A stretch of 64,000 bases of DNA from Geminocystis sp. M7585_C2015_104 (GTDB lineage: Bacteria; Cyanobacteriota; Cyanobacteriia; Cyanobacteriales; Cyanobacteriaceae): the NCBI GenBank assembly GCA_015295805.1, contig DVEF01000060.1:1-64000 (forward strand), in the 5' to 3' direction. This document shows, piece by piece, positions 37,208 through 46,492 of this stretch (within the stretch, counting starts at the first letter, position 1; the number at the start of each line of letters is the position of its first letter). Position numbers and translations under genes: made by a program. The notes beneath the pieces are model-generated. The model did no database searches, was not told the DNA's origin, and saw nothing but the letters and a program-made list of their open reading frames with translations.

Positions 37208-37675
37208 ATGAGTCATACTTTTTTGTTAGAAAGTGGCGCCTGGGTTTTAGAAGGGAGTTGGCTTGATAAAGCCCAAGTCTCAGTGCCTTGCAAGGGTGCG
37301 ATAATTATTGGTTGGGAAGAACAAAGTTGGTTTTCCCTACAAATGAAACTAGTCTTCCCCCAGAGTATGCCCCGCTATGGCAATTTTAACAAAAACCCCC
37401 ATATCACCTTCCATTATAAGGGAAATATAGCCACGGGAAGACCACAGTATGCTTTTGTTTTAAAACGAAGTGACGTGGAAAAAATAGAAGGAGAAGGGTG
37501 GATAACTGATTACTCCATCATCCAACGCTATTGGGTATTGGGGAGTAACATGCGTCTCCACGGTGTGGAAACCTTCTACCATTTGGAGGAAAACACCTAC
37601 CACCTCACTAGCATCATGATGACGGGAAATAATCTGCTATACACCCTAGAAGCAATTTTACAACGACACCGTTAA
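37208..37675 (+). CDS. Conserved cyanobacterial hypothetical protein
   Basis: 155 residues, predicted beta-rich (HTFLLESGAWVLEGSWL; GRPQYAFVLKRSDVEKIEGEGWI; SIIQRYWVLG; TSIMMTGNNLLYTLEAIL). The EGEGWI...QRYWVLG pattern is one I recall in similar-length proteins from other cyanobacteria. It looks like a lipocalin-type barrel, but that is speculation. No signal peptide or cofactor motif. Confidence 0.6.
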   Translation: MSHTFLLESGAWVLEGSWLDKAQVSVPCKGAIIIGWEEQSWFSLQMKLVFPQSMPRYGNFNKNPHITFHYKGNIATGRPQYAFVLKRSDVEKIEGEGWITDYSIIQRYWVLGSNMRLHGVETFYHLEENTYHLTSIMMTGNNLLYTLEAILQRHR

Positions 37676-37762
37676 AACAAGGGTATTAACAAAACAAAAA
37701 AAAGAAAGTTAATCCATCAGTGAAAATAAAGATAAACTAGGAAATAGGAAGGGACTGGCAAT

Positions 37763-39349
37763 ATGAACTCAGACAAGAAAAGGGAAGATAGGATACTTGC
37801 AGGGCGCTACCATCTGGTAGAATTGGTGGGCTCGGGGGCAATGGGGCAGGTTTATCGAGCCGAGGATAAGGTGTTGGGAGGTGTCACCGTGGCCGTGAAA
37901 TTCCTCTCCCATACCCTCCTCAATGATAAAATGAGACAGCGGTTTGAACGAGAGGCCACCATCAGCGCCCTGTTGGGAGAAAAAAGCCTCCACATCGTCA
38001 AAGTGCGGGATTACGGGGTGGATGAGAATGATGTGCCCTTCTACGTCATGGAGTTTTTGGAAGGACAAAGTTTAAGCGACATCATCAAGTTCCAACCCCT
38101 TGAACTAAAGCGCTTTTTACGCCTCACCCGCCAAATATGCGTTGGCCTTGAAGCTGCCCATACGGGTATCATGCTACACGGAGAACTATGCCAGGTTGTC
38201 CACCGGGATATAAAACCGAGTAATATACTGGTAACAAAAGAGCCTACACTGGGAGAGCTGATCAAAATCCTGGACTTTGGTATTGCAAGGTTAGTACAGG
38301 CCAATGCAACTCAAACCCATTCATTCATGGGGACTTTGGCCTATTGCTCACCGGAACAGATGGAGGGGAAAAAACTAGACAACCGTTCGGATATTTACAG
38401 TCTAGGGGTGATGATGTATGAGATGTTAACCCTAGAAATGCCCATCCTGCCGGACTCCTCCTCCTTTGGCGCCTGGTATAAAGCCCATCATGAGTACGAA
38501 CCGCGGCCCTTTGACCCCCGTTTAAACATCCCCTCAGAGTTAAAGAGTATCATATTGAAGTGCATGGCCAAATCCCGGGAGGATCGTCCTCAGACAGTAG
38601 GGGAAATCATTAAGGTAATTGACAATATCGAAAAGGGAATCCAGGAATCAGCCACTAACGAAAGAACTTACTTTTCCGGCCACCCTACTATAGCTTCTGA
38701 TGTAAACAAAGAAGTCATAAGAGGAGACGATACCCCAACCATTGCAGTCCAAACCCCCAGACAGAAAAACAGAATAGATACTAGTCCCACCGAAGTTGTT
38801 ACCCAAGTATCCGCCGGTAGTACCCTCAGCAAACTAACTTGGCCCAAAAACAAGCCTCTGCAAAAAATCGTCTTCCCCCGTATCGTTACCACCGAAACCG
38901 AGACCTTTGCCAGTCTCTGGGTAATGTTGGATAAACAAGACATTATCAATCGACTCGTCAGTGTGCGCTACAATCAGTTTCTCTTTCTCCAAACCCCCCA
39001 TCCCATGATTCTTTGGATTACAGTTATATACAATCCCACTCATGGCCCCAGATGGCTACCCTGTTATTTAGACCTAAAAAGTGAATCCTCCCGACAAGTA
39101 GTTTCTCTCCTGGCAGACACTGGCAGTTACCGCATTCTCTTTTTTGCCATAGAAGAACCAGACCACTGTCAACATAGTATGATGTCTACTATTGCCGCTA
39201 ATCAGTGTAAAATCATGAAAGAATGGCTCAGAATCACCGCCACCATAAAAACCAGTGGTGAGCCGGCCGTCAGCAAGAGGAGACTAAAAGAAGAATTTGA
39301 GCGTCTTAAACCCAAAATCCTGGCTAAGCTGGCGGAAAGCTACAAGTAA
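37763..39349 (+). CDS. Hanks-type serine/threonine protein kinase
   Basis: 528 residues. Kinase domain about 15-290: glycine loop GSGAMGQV at 23-30, Lys46 in VAVKFL, catalytic HRDIKPSN at 147-154 and DFG at 171-173, APE-type YCSPEQMEG. A linker follows, then a separate C-terminal domain (about 360-528) with RIVTTETETFASLWVMLDKQ and a long HPMILWITVIYNPTHGPRW stretch. There is no transmembrane helix, so it is soluble. The C-terminal domain is not one I recognise and likely senses or recruits a partner. Confidence 0.92.
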   Translation: MNSDKKREDRILAGRYHLVELVGSGAMGQVYRAEDKVLGGVTVAVKFLSHTLLNDKMRQRFEREATISALLGEKSLHIVKVRDYGVDENDVPFYVMEFLEGQSLSDIIKFQPLELKRFLRLTRQICVGLEAAHTGIMLHGELCQVVHRDIKPSNILVTKEPTLGELIKILDFGIARLVQANATQTHSFMGTLAYCSPEQMEGKKLDNRSDIYSLGVMMYEMLTLEMPILPDSSSFGAWYKAHHEYEPRPFDPRLNIPSELKSIILKCMAKSREDRPQTVGEIIKVIDNIEKGIQESATNERTYFSGHPTIASDVNKEVIRGDDTPTIAVQTPRQKNRIDTSPTEVVTQVSAGSTLSKLTWPKNKPLQKIVFPRIVTTETETFASLWVMLDKQDIINRLVSVRYNQFLFLQTPHPMILWITVIYNPTHGPRWLPCYLDLKSESSRQVVSLLADTGSYRILFFAIEEPDHCQHSMMSTIAANQCKIMKEWLRITATIKTSGEPAVSKRRLKEEFERLKPKILAKLAESYK

Positions 39350-39452
39350 AAACGTCTATGGCCAATGGGGGCTAAGGGTGTTTGTTGCCGCTACTAGCAG
39401 GACTTCGTCAAGATATAACTATATTGTCGTAGTGGATTAGTAAGTGGCATAG

Positions 39453-40625
39453 ATGCTTTATCGTAGGTTTGGCAGGACGGAATTACAAATGCCCGTATTC
39501 TCCTGCGGCGGCATGCGTTATCAGTATAAATGGCAGGACGTCTCTTGGCAAGAAATACCCCCCGACAACCAAGCCAATCTGGAAGCCACCATCCGTCGCA
39601 GTGTGGAATTGGGAATCAATCACATCGAAACTGCCCGTTATTATGGCACCTCCGAGATGCAGTTGGGCAGAATTCTTCCCCATATTCCTAGAGATAGTAT
39701 AATAGTCCAAACCAAGGTGCCCCCCCAAGAAGACGGTAAGAAGTTTAGGCAGATCTTTGAGCAATCCCTCGCCAACCTGCGTCTGGAATATGTAGACTTG
39801 TTATCCTTCCATGGAATCAACACCCCCCAACTTTTAGAATACAGCCTTAGGTGTCTGGAAGAGGCCAGAAAATTACAACAAGAGGGGAAGGTGCGTTTCC
39901 TCGGCTTTTCTACCCATGGGGCAACGAATTTGATTATCCAAACCATTGAAACTAACCAGTTTGACTATGTTAACCTCCACTGGTATTGGATTTTTCAAGA
40001 TAACTGGAAGGCTATAGAAACTGCCCACAAGTACGACATGGGGGTGTTTATCATTAGTCCATCAGATAAGGGGGGAATGTTATATAAGCCTCCCAAAAAA
40101 CTAGTACAACTGTGTCAGCCACTAAGCCCCATGGTATTTAATGATTTATTTTGTCTTTCCCACCCCCAGGTGCACACCCTCAGCATTGGTGCTGCCAAAC
40201 CCACCGACTTTGACGAACATTTGAAAACTATACCTCTCCTCCCCCATGCCCACCAAATCCTACCCCCTATTATTGAACGTCTGGAAAACGAAGCCAAAAG
40301 GGTATTAGGAGAAGAATGGTGGTATAGCTGGCGGGTTGGCTTGCCTAGTTACGAAGAAACCCCCGGTAATATAAACATCCCCGTGATTCTCTGGTTGCGC
40401 AATTTGGCCTTGGCCTATGACCTAGTGGAGTTTGCTAAAAACCGTTATAATCTGTTGGGCAATGGCAGCCACTGGTTTCCCGGCGAAAAGGCAAATAGGG
40501 TGGCGGAATTCGACTTGTCTGAATGTCTCAAAAATAGCCCCCACCGACACGTCATCCCCCGACTTTTGGCAGAAACAGACGCCATGCTGGGGGGAGAAGC
40601 CGTCAAACGTCTGTCTCAAACCTAA
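39453..40625 (+). CDS. Aldo/keto reductase family protein
   Basis: 390 residues, TIM-barrel NADPH oxidoreductase. Catalytic-position motifs: HIETARYYGTSE (Tyr kept, but Glu where Asp is usual), IIVQTKVPP (Lys) and DLLSFHGIN (His). The C-terminal about 100 residues go beyond the barrel and hold a conserved WYSWRVGLPSYEETPGNINI block; related proteins often carry an Fe-S domain there, but no cysteine cluster is present here. Substrate unknown. It lies between the kinase gene and the CBM20-SGNH gene. Confidence 0.85.
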   Translation: MLYRRFGRTELQMPVFSCGGMRYQYKWQDVSWQEIPPDNQANLEATIRRSVELGINHIETARYYGTSEMQLGRILPHIPRDSIIVQTKVPPQEDGKKFRQIFEQSLANLRLEYVDLLSFHGINTPQLLEYSLRCLEEARKLQQEGKVRFLGFSTHGATNLIIQTIETNQFDYVNLHWYWIFQDNWKAIETAHKYDMGVFIISPSDKGGMLYKPPKKLVQLCQPLSPMVFNDLFCLSHPQVHTLSIGAAKPTDFDEHLKTIPLLPHAHQILPPIIERLENEAKRVLGEEWWYSWRVGLPSYEETPGNINIPVILWLRNLALAYDLVEFAKNRYNLLGNGSHWFPGEKANRVAEFDLSECLKNSPHRHVIPRLLAETDAMLGGEAVKRLSQT

Positions 40626-40678
40626 GTCTAAATATGATAAAAATTTAAGCATGGCTTTTACGCGGGTGGGCAATTCCT

Positions 40679-42868
40679 ATGTATCGCTTTCAGGTTACGG
40701 CACACACACAATTGGGGGAGTCTATCGCTATTGTCGGCTCAGTATCCCAATTAGGTCAATGGGATGTATCTAAATCCCTTCCCCTTTACACTGACACTCA
40801 CACCTATCCCCTCTGGTGGGTGGAGGTGGACCTTCCTGGAGACGGCCAAAAAGTAGAATACAAATACCTGAAAAAGAAGAAAGATGGCACTTTTGAGTGG
40901 GAATGCCTTGGTGACAACCGTTGGATTATCCTTGACGCCTCCGCGGAAAAATACACCATCGTCGTGGAGGATTTACAATTTGGGAAAGTCAATCCATATC
41001 CGTACGGCTATTGGGAAAAACCTATACCAACGCCCCCAATCCCCCCAAAAGAAAACGGCAAGAGAATTGTAGTTATAGGTAGTTCGGTAGCTCTGGGCTG
41101 TAGTGCCTGGTTATTACGAGGGTGGGCTCAGTTATTGAAAGAAACCCTTGAAGAGAAATACGGCCACCAGTTAATTAACGTTTCAGAAATAGGCGCCAAT
41201 GTTACCACAACTATTAAACGCTTCCCCCAGGTGGTAACCCCCTACAATCCCGATGTGGTAATTATCTCCCTTTCTCTGGGTAATGAGGGATTCGCCTACT
41301 GTCCACCCCATCAACGGCGGGCATTGCAACAACGATTTGAAAGTGGCTTACAGGAATTAATCCGCATGACAAGGGAGATTGGGGCCATTCCCATTCTGGG
41401 GTCACTATACCCCCATTCTCATTATACACCAGAACATAACTGGTTGTTGTACGACAGTCATGACCGCATGTTGAGTTGGGGTGTGCCGGTATTAGATTGG
41501 CTGACAGTGCTAAACGATGGCCATGGAAGGTTCGCCCCCGGTTTAGAATTCGATGCTGCCCATCCCAACAGTGAGGGACACCGTCGCATGTTTTCTGTTA
41601 TTGATATCACCCTCTTTTCCCCTGAGAGGCTAACTGGTACGGCAGCCGAGACAAAAAAAAAATCTGCTTCTCCAGTAAAGCTGTATAGTCGTCAGGGGCT
41701 AACTGTAAGTTATAACCCCACCTACGGTAGTCTTTTCTTCAGCAACACTAGTAACCTCCCCTTCACCATCAATGTAAATGTCATTCCCTCACAATGGCTA
41801 CAATCCCACTTCTATCTCCTAAAACAGCCATGTAAGCTGGCTTGTTTCTCTTTCACCCCTAAAGATAACCCTACCTTAAATATACCCCCCTCCACCCGGT
41901 TAGAATACTTCCCTCTATCCTTCTTCTTTTCCCCTACCCAAACCCAAGTCTTATTTTATGACGGCAATCTTGCTATTCTGCAACGAGACAGTAAAAGTGT
42001 CTATCTCATTAATCTCTCCCCCCATGAGTATAATGTGCATCCCATGTGGCAGGAGGTGTCTGATTCCTTAAAATCCCTCCCCCAGGGTTTCTACGAAGAC
42101 AGCCTCAATCCCGACACCCCCTTCCGTACCATGATTATAGGCCAATATGGCTTAGAAAGTCGAGTTAAAGTGCCCCCCCGCCAAGCCCTTTTCTTCACCC
42201 ACACCTGTAGCCTCTCAGAGAGAAAACGAATTGCTATCCTACCCCTGGGAGACAGATGTGCTGTTAGAATGTTATTACATAAGATGGAATATGATGGCCC
42301 GGCCTATCCCTTTGATTTAACCCGCACCACCAATCTCAGTGATGTCGCCCATATAATAGAAACGGGGTTTGATGACATGTGGAATCCTGCCTATTTGCAT
42401 TATAACCCCGAACATGGCAGGATCTATCATACCAAGTGGACGGGATTGTCTTTCGCCCATGAGGTGGAAGAGGGGGAAAATCCCCTAGAAAACATGTATC
42501 CCATCCTCCAGCGCATGAGAAAACGTTATCAGGCTAGGGCAAAACGATTCTGGTTTACTATCCAAAATAGCGATGAAATCCTCTTTATCCGCACTGGTTA
42601 TGCCACCAGGGGACAGGTGGAAGATTTAATGGCTAAACTTAAGAGTAAATGTCAGGGCAAACCATTTCGTCTTTTGATTTTATCAGAACAGTCCTCTCAA
42701 GAATTTGCTGGTTTGGAAAATGTATTTCATGAAAACCGTTATTTCAATCCTGATCACATGTATAACAACCTGGACTATTGGTTACAATGCACAGAAATAA
42801 TGCGTCAAATTCTTAATTCTTTTGGCATTTCTACTAAGAATCTTTTCTGGTGTCCTCCTAATATATAG
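40679..42868 (+). CDS. Three-module protein: CBM20-like, SGNH hydrolase-like, DUF1796-like
   Basis: 729 residues. Residues 1-97 resemble a starch-binding CBM20 (FQVTAHTQLGESIAIVGSV, LGQWDV, VEYKYLKKK). Residues 128-312 look like a SGNH/GDSL hydrolase: VIGSSVALG (Ser136 in block I), SLGNEG (Asn202, block III-like) and DAAHPNSEGH (Asp292, His295 in block V). Residues about 340-515 are beta-rich. Residues about 518-725 match DUF1796, a putative papain-like peptidase domain, with ILPLGDRCAVR (Cys528) and YPFDLTR. No signal peptide is seen, so it is probably cytosolic, acting on glycogen or a similar glucan. This combination is unusual; the function is inference. Confidence 0.7.
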   Translation: MYRFQVTAHTQLGESIAIVGSVSQLGQWDVSKSLPLYTDTHTYPLWWVEVDLPGDGQKVEYKYLKKKKDGTFEWECLGDNRWIILDASAEKYTIVVEDLQFGKVNPYPYGYWEKPIPTPPIPPKENGKRIVVIGSSVALGCSAWLLRGWAQLLKETLEEKYGHQLINVSEIGANVTTTIKRFPQVVTPYNPDVVIISLSLGNEGFAYCPPHQRRALQQRFESGLQELIRMTREIGAIPILGSLYPHSHYTPEHNWLLYDSHDRMLSWGVPVLDWLTVLNDGHGRFAPGLEFDAAHPNSEGHRRMFSVIDITLFSPERLTGTAAETKKKSASPVKLYSRQGLTVSYNPTYGSLFFSNTSNLPFTINVNVIPSQWLQSHFYLLKQPCKLACFSFTPKDNPTLNIPPSTRLEYFPLSFFFSPTQTQVLFYDGNLAILQRDSKSVYLINLSPHEYNVHPMWQEVSDSLKSLPQGFYEDSLNPDTPFRTMIIGQYGLESRVKVPPRQALFFTHTCSLSERKRIAILPLGDRCAVRMLLHKMEYDGPAYPFDLTRTTNLSDVAHIIETGFDDMWNPAYLHYNPEHGRIYHTKWTGLSFAHEVEEGENPLENMYPILQRMRKRYQARAKRFWFTIQNSDEILFIRTGYATRGQVEDLMAKLKSKCQGKPFRLLILSEQSSQEFAGLENVFHENRYFNPDHMYNNLDYWLQCTEIMRQILNSFGISTKNLFWCPPNI

Positions 42869-42874
42869 GCTTCA

Positions 42875-42910
42875 GTGGGAGTTGAATTGTTTTTCCCTTT
42901 CAACCCCCAC
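42875..42910. terminator. Bidirectional-type hairpin between convergent genes
   Basis: GTGGG-A-GTTGAA (42875-42886) pairs with TTCAAC-C-CCCAC (42899-42910), an 11-bp stem with one A-C mismatch, around a loop that holds TTTTT. It separates the plus-strand CBM20-SGNH gene from the minus-strand dynamin-like gene. Confidence 0.55.
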
Positions 42911-42926
42911 CAATTCCCTCTTGGTT

Positions 42927-45290
42927 TTAATATTTAATTATCAAGGGCAAGTAGCCATAGATTTGCCAGCTTTCTAAGCAATTATTAATCTGATTTACTG
43001 CCTCGTTATATATGTCAATTTCCTGACGCAATTGTTCCAACCTCTTCTGGTTTTCTTCCAGTTTTTTCTTAGCCTTTTCCTCCAGATCACGTGTTATTTC
43101 ATGGAGATATTCCTCGTATCTATCCAGGATGACATCTGCTATTTTCTCCCTGAGAGGGATAAAGATTTTCTTGATATTTTGCTTGACAGATTGTGGGAAA
43201 GTGCTATAGATGGTTCTATTGACTTTTTGCTCAAAGTCTTGCTTTAACAAATTGCGGATTTGGCCCTCAGCATCTAAAATAGAAGATACGTCGTATGTCT
43301 GGGATGTTTTCTTAAAAATTTCCTCTAGATTAACACAAGAATTCCAATTAAATCCTGTTTCCCTCACATAGCGATCACATTCTGCTGTTGCCAGGCTTTG
43401 GAAAGCGGCAGACAGCGTCTTGGTTTGGGACAATAAAATATCAACAATTCCCGCATCATTACCCAAAATATGACATAATTCTCCATAAAAACTCTTGCGT
43501 CTTATATCCTCAATTAAATCCCCCACAAAACCATAAGCAAGACGCTCACATTCCTTGGTTAAAACATCTTCTAAAGAGTTGGCGATGTAATAAAAGGCTT
43601 CCACTAATACAGCCAAAAACGGGGCAGTCTGATTACGAGGGTGTCTCTTCAAAGCTAAACCATAGGCGTCAGTGACAGAAAAGGTTTGTAGAAGTTCTTG
43701 TAGACTGGAAACAAAGGCATATTCTATTTGTTTCATCCGTTGATTAAAGCTAGTATTCTTTCCGTTGACATAACTGTTAATTTTTTCCTCAAGGTAGGCA
43801 GAAAACTCGTCGCCGATTTCCTTGAGTCTGGTTTTGATTTTACTCAATTCTGTCCGCTTCATTTCCTGGATGTCTTTGGGCTGACTTTCTAATTCCAGTT
43901 GGGTGTCTTGATAATACCTCCTCATAGCCAGGCATATTTTTTGTAATTCGTCAGCCAAGTTTCTGAATAATTCAGGATGTTTTTCTTCTCTAAGATAACT
44001 GGTTATTTCATCTTTAAAATTCTCCCCCCCACTGTCTTCAATAAGTTTGTCAATTAGGGACATGCCACACTCTTTTAAAATCCGCACATAGTTTTGATTA
44101 GGGGTTTCATAACTGTTAACAGAAATCCGAAAGGCGGTGGTAGTTAATTTGCCAGAAGAGGCACAATAATTGTTAAATTCACTGACAAATTTAGGAGTAT
44201 CTTCAATCCCATCCTCACCCTTGACTTCCTCTGCAAAAATACTGTCCAACCCAAACCTGTCTTCGGCAGAGGTGTATTTCTTCACCTGAGTGCCATAAAA
44301 GCCTAACAAGCCGCTGGTTTTATATACCCTTTTGGTATGACTAAACTCCGACTTGATAAGGTTATCTAGTCTCTTCCTCAAATCACTGTTATACCAAGTT
44401 TCATCCACCCTATTAAACACATAAAATACCCTGTTGCCAATGGCAGGATTGGATTTGATAGCCTCCAATAATTCTGTTTCCCTTTGGGTTAAATCCCCGG
44501 CAGAAGCACTTTTTAAAACACAAACCACAAGGGAGGTGTCGGGATTAGTAATCTTCTCAAAAGAGAGAAGGGCATCTTTTTCCACCGGGGCGTCAATTCC
44601 CGGTAAGTCTACTAAAACATTACCGTCTTCTAAGAGGGGACGGTGACAAAAATAATCAATGCGTTTCAAGACAGCAGAATTCCTACCCCTTCTGGCATAA
44701 CTTGCCGCCTCTGCCAGGGTGCTAAAATTAAACTGTTCCATGGAATAAGTGGCATTTTCCGTAGCTTTAATCTTATCCTTGTTTTCCTCAAACCCCTCCA
44801 ACAGCAACAGCAAAGCGTTAGCCCGTTTTGCCAATTCGGATTTGTTGACTCCTCCCTCGGTTTCAATAATTTGACGACACTTATTTTTAATATCCTCTAT
44901 AAAAGTGGTACTTTCAAGGGGGATTTCATTAAGATTTATGTTGAGCAGTTGACAAAGGGCTCTAATTTGTTCCACAATCTCCTGTCGGCTGAGGAAGGTT
45001 AATACTACTCTTTCCTGATGAGCCGGTGCGTATTCTATGTAACACTCAGTACCGGTGGCGTGTCCTTCTGCACTGTATAATAGTTCTCTGCCCAAAAGGG
45101 CATTGATTAACATGGATTTACCCGCACTGAAGGCTCCAGCGAAGACAATTTCAAAACGGGGGGATATTGCCTTTCTCAACGCCAGTTGTACTCCGGAGGG
45201 GTCGATTTTTTGAAGTTCTTTGTGTTTTTTAAGTAGCTCAAGGATGGCATCAACAGTCTCGGCAATATTCTGACATGGGCCAGGGATCAT
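42927..45290 (-). CDS. Bacterial dynamin-like GTPase
   Basis: 787 residues. The N-terminal GTPase domain has P-loop GAFSAGKS (residues 52-59), switch G3 in VLVDLPGIDAPVEKD and G4 NRVD, with a dynamin-type insertion between G1 and G3. A long helical stalk follows, ending in a charged coiled coil (EEKAKKKLEENQKRLEQL) near the C-terminus. Such proteins act on membranes (remodelling, repair, thylakoid biogenesis); cyanobacterial SynDLP is an example of the class, but direct orthology was not tested. It lies 44 bases after the AI-2E-type gene on the same strand. Confidence 0.83.
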   Translation of the reverse strand: MIPGPCQNIAETVDAILELLKKHKELQKIDPSGVQLALRKAISPRFEIVFAGAFSAGKSMLINALLGRELLYSAEGHATGTECYIEYAPAHQERVVLTFLSRQEIVEQIRALCQLLNINLNEIPLESTTFIEDIKNKCRQIIETEGGVNKSELAKRANALLLLLEGFEENKDKIKATENATYSMEQFNFSTLAEAASYARRGRNSAVLKRIDYFCHRPLLEDGNVLVDLPGIDAPVEKDALLSFEKITNPDTSLVVCVLKSASAGDLTQRETELLEAIKSNPAIGNRVFYVFNRVDETWYNSDLRKRLDNLIKSEFSHTKRVYKTSGLLGFYGTQVKKYTSAEDRFGLDSIFAEEVKGEDGIEDTPKFVSEFNNYCASSGKLTTTAFRISVNSYETPNQNYVRILKECGMSLIDKLIEDSGGENFKDEITSYLREEKHPELFRNLADELQKICLAMRRYYQDTQLELESQPKDIQEMKRTELSKIKTRLKEIGDEFSAYLEEKINSYVNGKNTSFNQRMKQIEYAFVSSLQELLQTFSVTDAYGLALKRHPRNQTAPFLAVLVEAFYYIANSLEDVLTKECERLAYGFVGDLIEDIRRKSFYGELCHILGNDAGIVDILLSQTKTLSAAFQSLATAECDRYVRETGFNWNSCVNLEEIFKKTSQTYDVSSILDAEGQIRNLLKQDFEQKVNRTIYSTFPQSVKQNIKKIFIPLREKIADVILDRYEEYLHEITRDLEEKAKKKLEENQKRLEQLRQEIDIYNEAVNQINNCLESWQIYGYLPLIIKY

Positions 45291-45334
45291 AGCCTGATAA
45301 ACTCCTTTGATGTGCTCTCATACACTCCATTGGT

Positions 45335-46420
45335 TTATCCATCATTATCGCCAGATTTATGCAGTGGGGAGATTAATTTTTGTTTGCCGGGGTGTTTGTC
45401 TAGTTGCCATTGGTCTAGAATGTCATGAAAGAGGATTTCTTCAATCCAGGTTTTAGCTACTACTGTTAAGGGTAGTGCCAATATTAAACCCAAGGCGCCA
45501 AAAATGGTAGCAAAAAAGATTTGGCAAAAGAGAGTTATGGCAGGCAAAAGAGAGACTTTGTCAGCCATTACCCTGGGGGTTAGCCAATAACTCTCGATAT
45601 GTTGGACGATAAAATACCAAACGACAATTGGTATAATCTTCCAGGGCTCATCTACTAGGGCAGTGGTGACGGGAAAGACTACACTCAAGGTGGGGCCAAT
45701 ATTAGGTATAAAATTGAGCAATCCAGCCAACAATCCATGTACTAAAACCAATTTTACCTGTAGAATCCACAAGCCAATGGCACTTAAAATTCCGATGAAA
45801 ATACAATTAATGGTTACCCCTGCCAGCCAGTTGCAGATGGAGTCCTCAGTTTTGTCTAGAATTTCCGATATACGCTGACGATAAAAGGCAGGAAACATTT
45901 TTACTACACGGCCACGGTATTGTTGAGGATTAAGAAGGAATACAAAAGTCAAAACAATGACGAATATTACCTGGAATACTATACTTAGGACATTGGAAAA
46001 CAAGGCTAAAAAGTTGTTGTATATTCTGGTGGGCAAGAGCTCGTTTTGCTTCCAATAACTGTTAATTTGTTGGAAGAGGAATTGATATAATTCGGCATTG
46101 TAAAACTGACTTTTTTTAAGGAGTTCTTCGATTTTATTGGGCGCCTTGGGTAACAATTTGAGGAGAAGTGTAAATTCGGAAATAAATGGAGGTAAAACTA
46201 GGAAAATAATAAGGGAAAGGACGAAAAGCAAACAGAAAAAGACAACCACAGTAGCCTGAAAACGAGTTAAACCATAAAGTTGTATTTTTTTTACGAGACG
46301 GTTGAGGGGAATGGCAAAGACAACAGCAGAGAAAATCAGCAACAGCAAATAACGAATTTCCCAAAGAATATAAAGGGAAATAAGAAAGGCAAGGAATCCT
46401 AAAGACTGACTAAAATTCAT
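45335..46420 (-). CDS. AI-2E family transporter
   Basis: 361 residues, about seven transmembrane helices in the PF01594 layout, with the conserved re-entrant segment VHGLLAGLLNFIPNIGPTLSVVFPVTTAL and ESYWLTPRVMADKVSLLPAITL. Members export AI-2 or exchange Na+/H+; the substrate here cannot be told. It is upstream of the dynamin-like gene (44 bases), possibly cotranscribed. Its start is divergent from yqeK. Confidence 0.88.
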   Translation of the reverse strand: MNFSQSLGFLAFLISLYILWEIRYLLLLIFSAVVFAIPLNRLVKKIQLYGLTRFQATVVVFFCLLFVLSLIIFLVLPPFISEFTLLLKLLPKAPNKIEELLKKSQFYNAELYQFLFQQINSYWKQNELLPTRIYNNFLALFSNVLSIVFQVIFVIVLTFVFLLNPQQYRGRVVKMFPAFYRQRISEILDKTEDSICNWLAGVTINCIFIGILSAIGLWILQVKLVLVHGLLAGLLNFIPNIGPTLSVVFPVTTALVDEPWKIIPIVVWYFIVQHIESYWLTPRVMADKVSLLPAITLFCQIFFATIFGALGLILALPLTVVAKTWIEEILFHDILDQWQLDKHPGKQKLISPLHKSGDNDG

Positions 46421-46492
46421 GTCTAAGTCCTCTTGGCGGGCGGATGGGGATCATGCTAAGCTATAGCATAACAAAAACCGTCTTGGGGGAAT

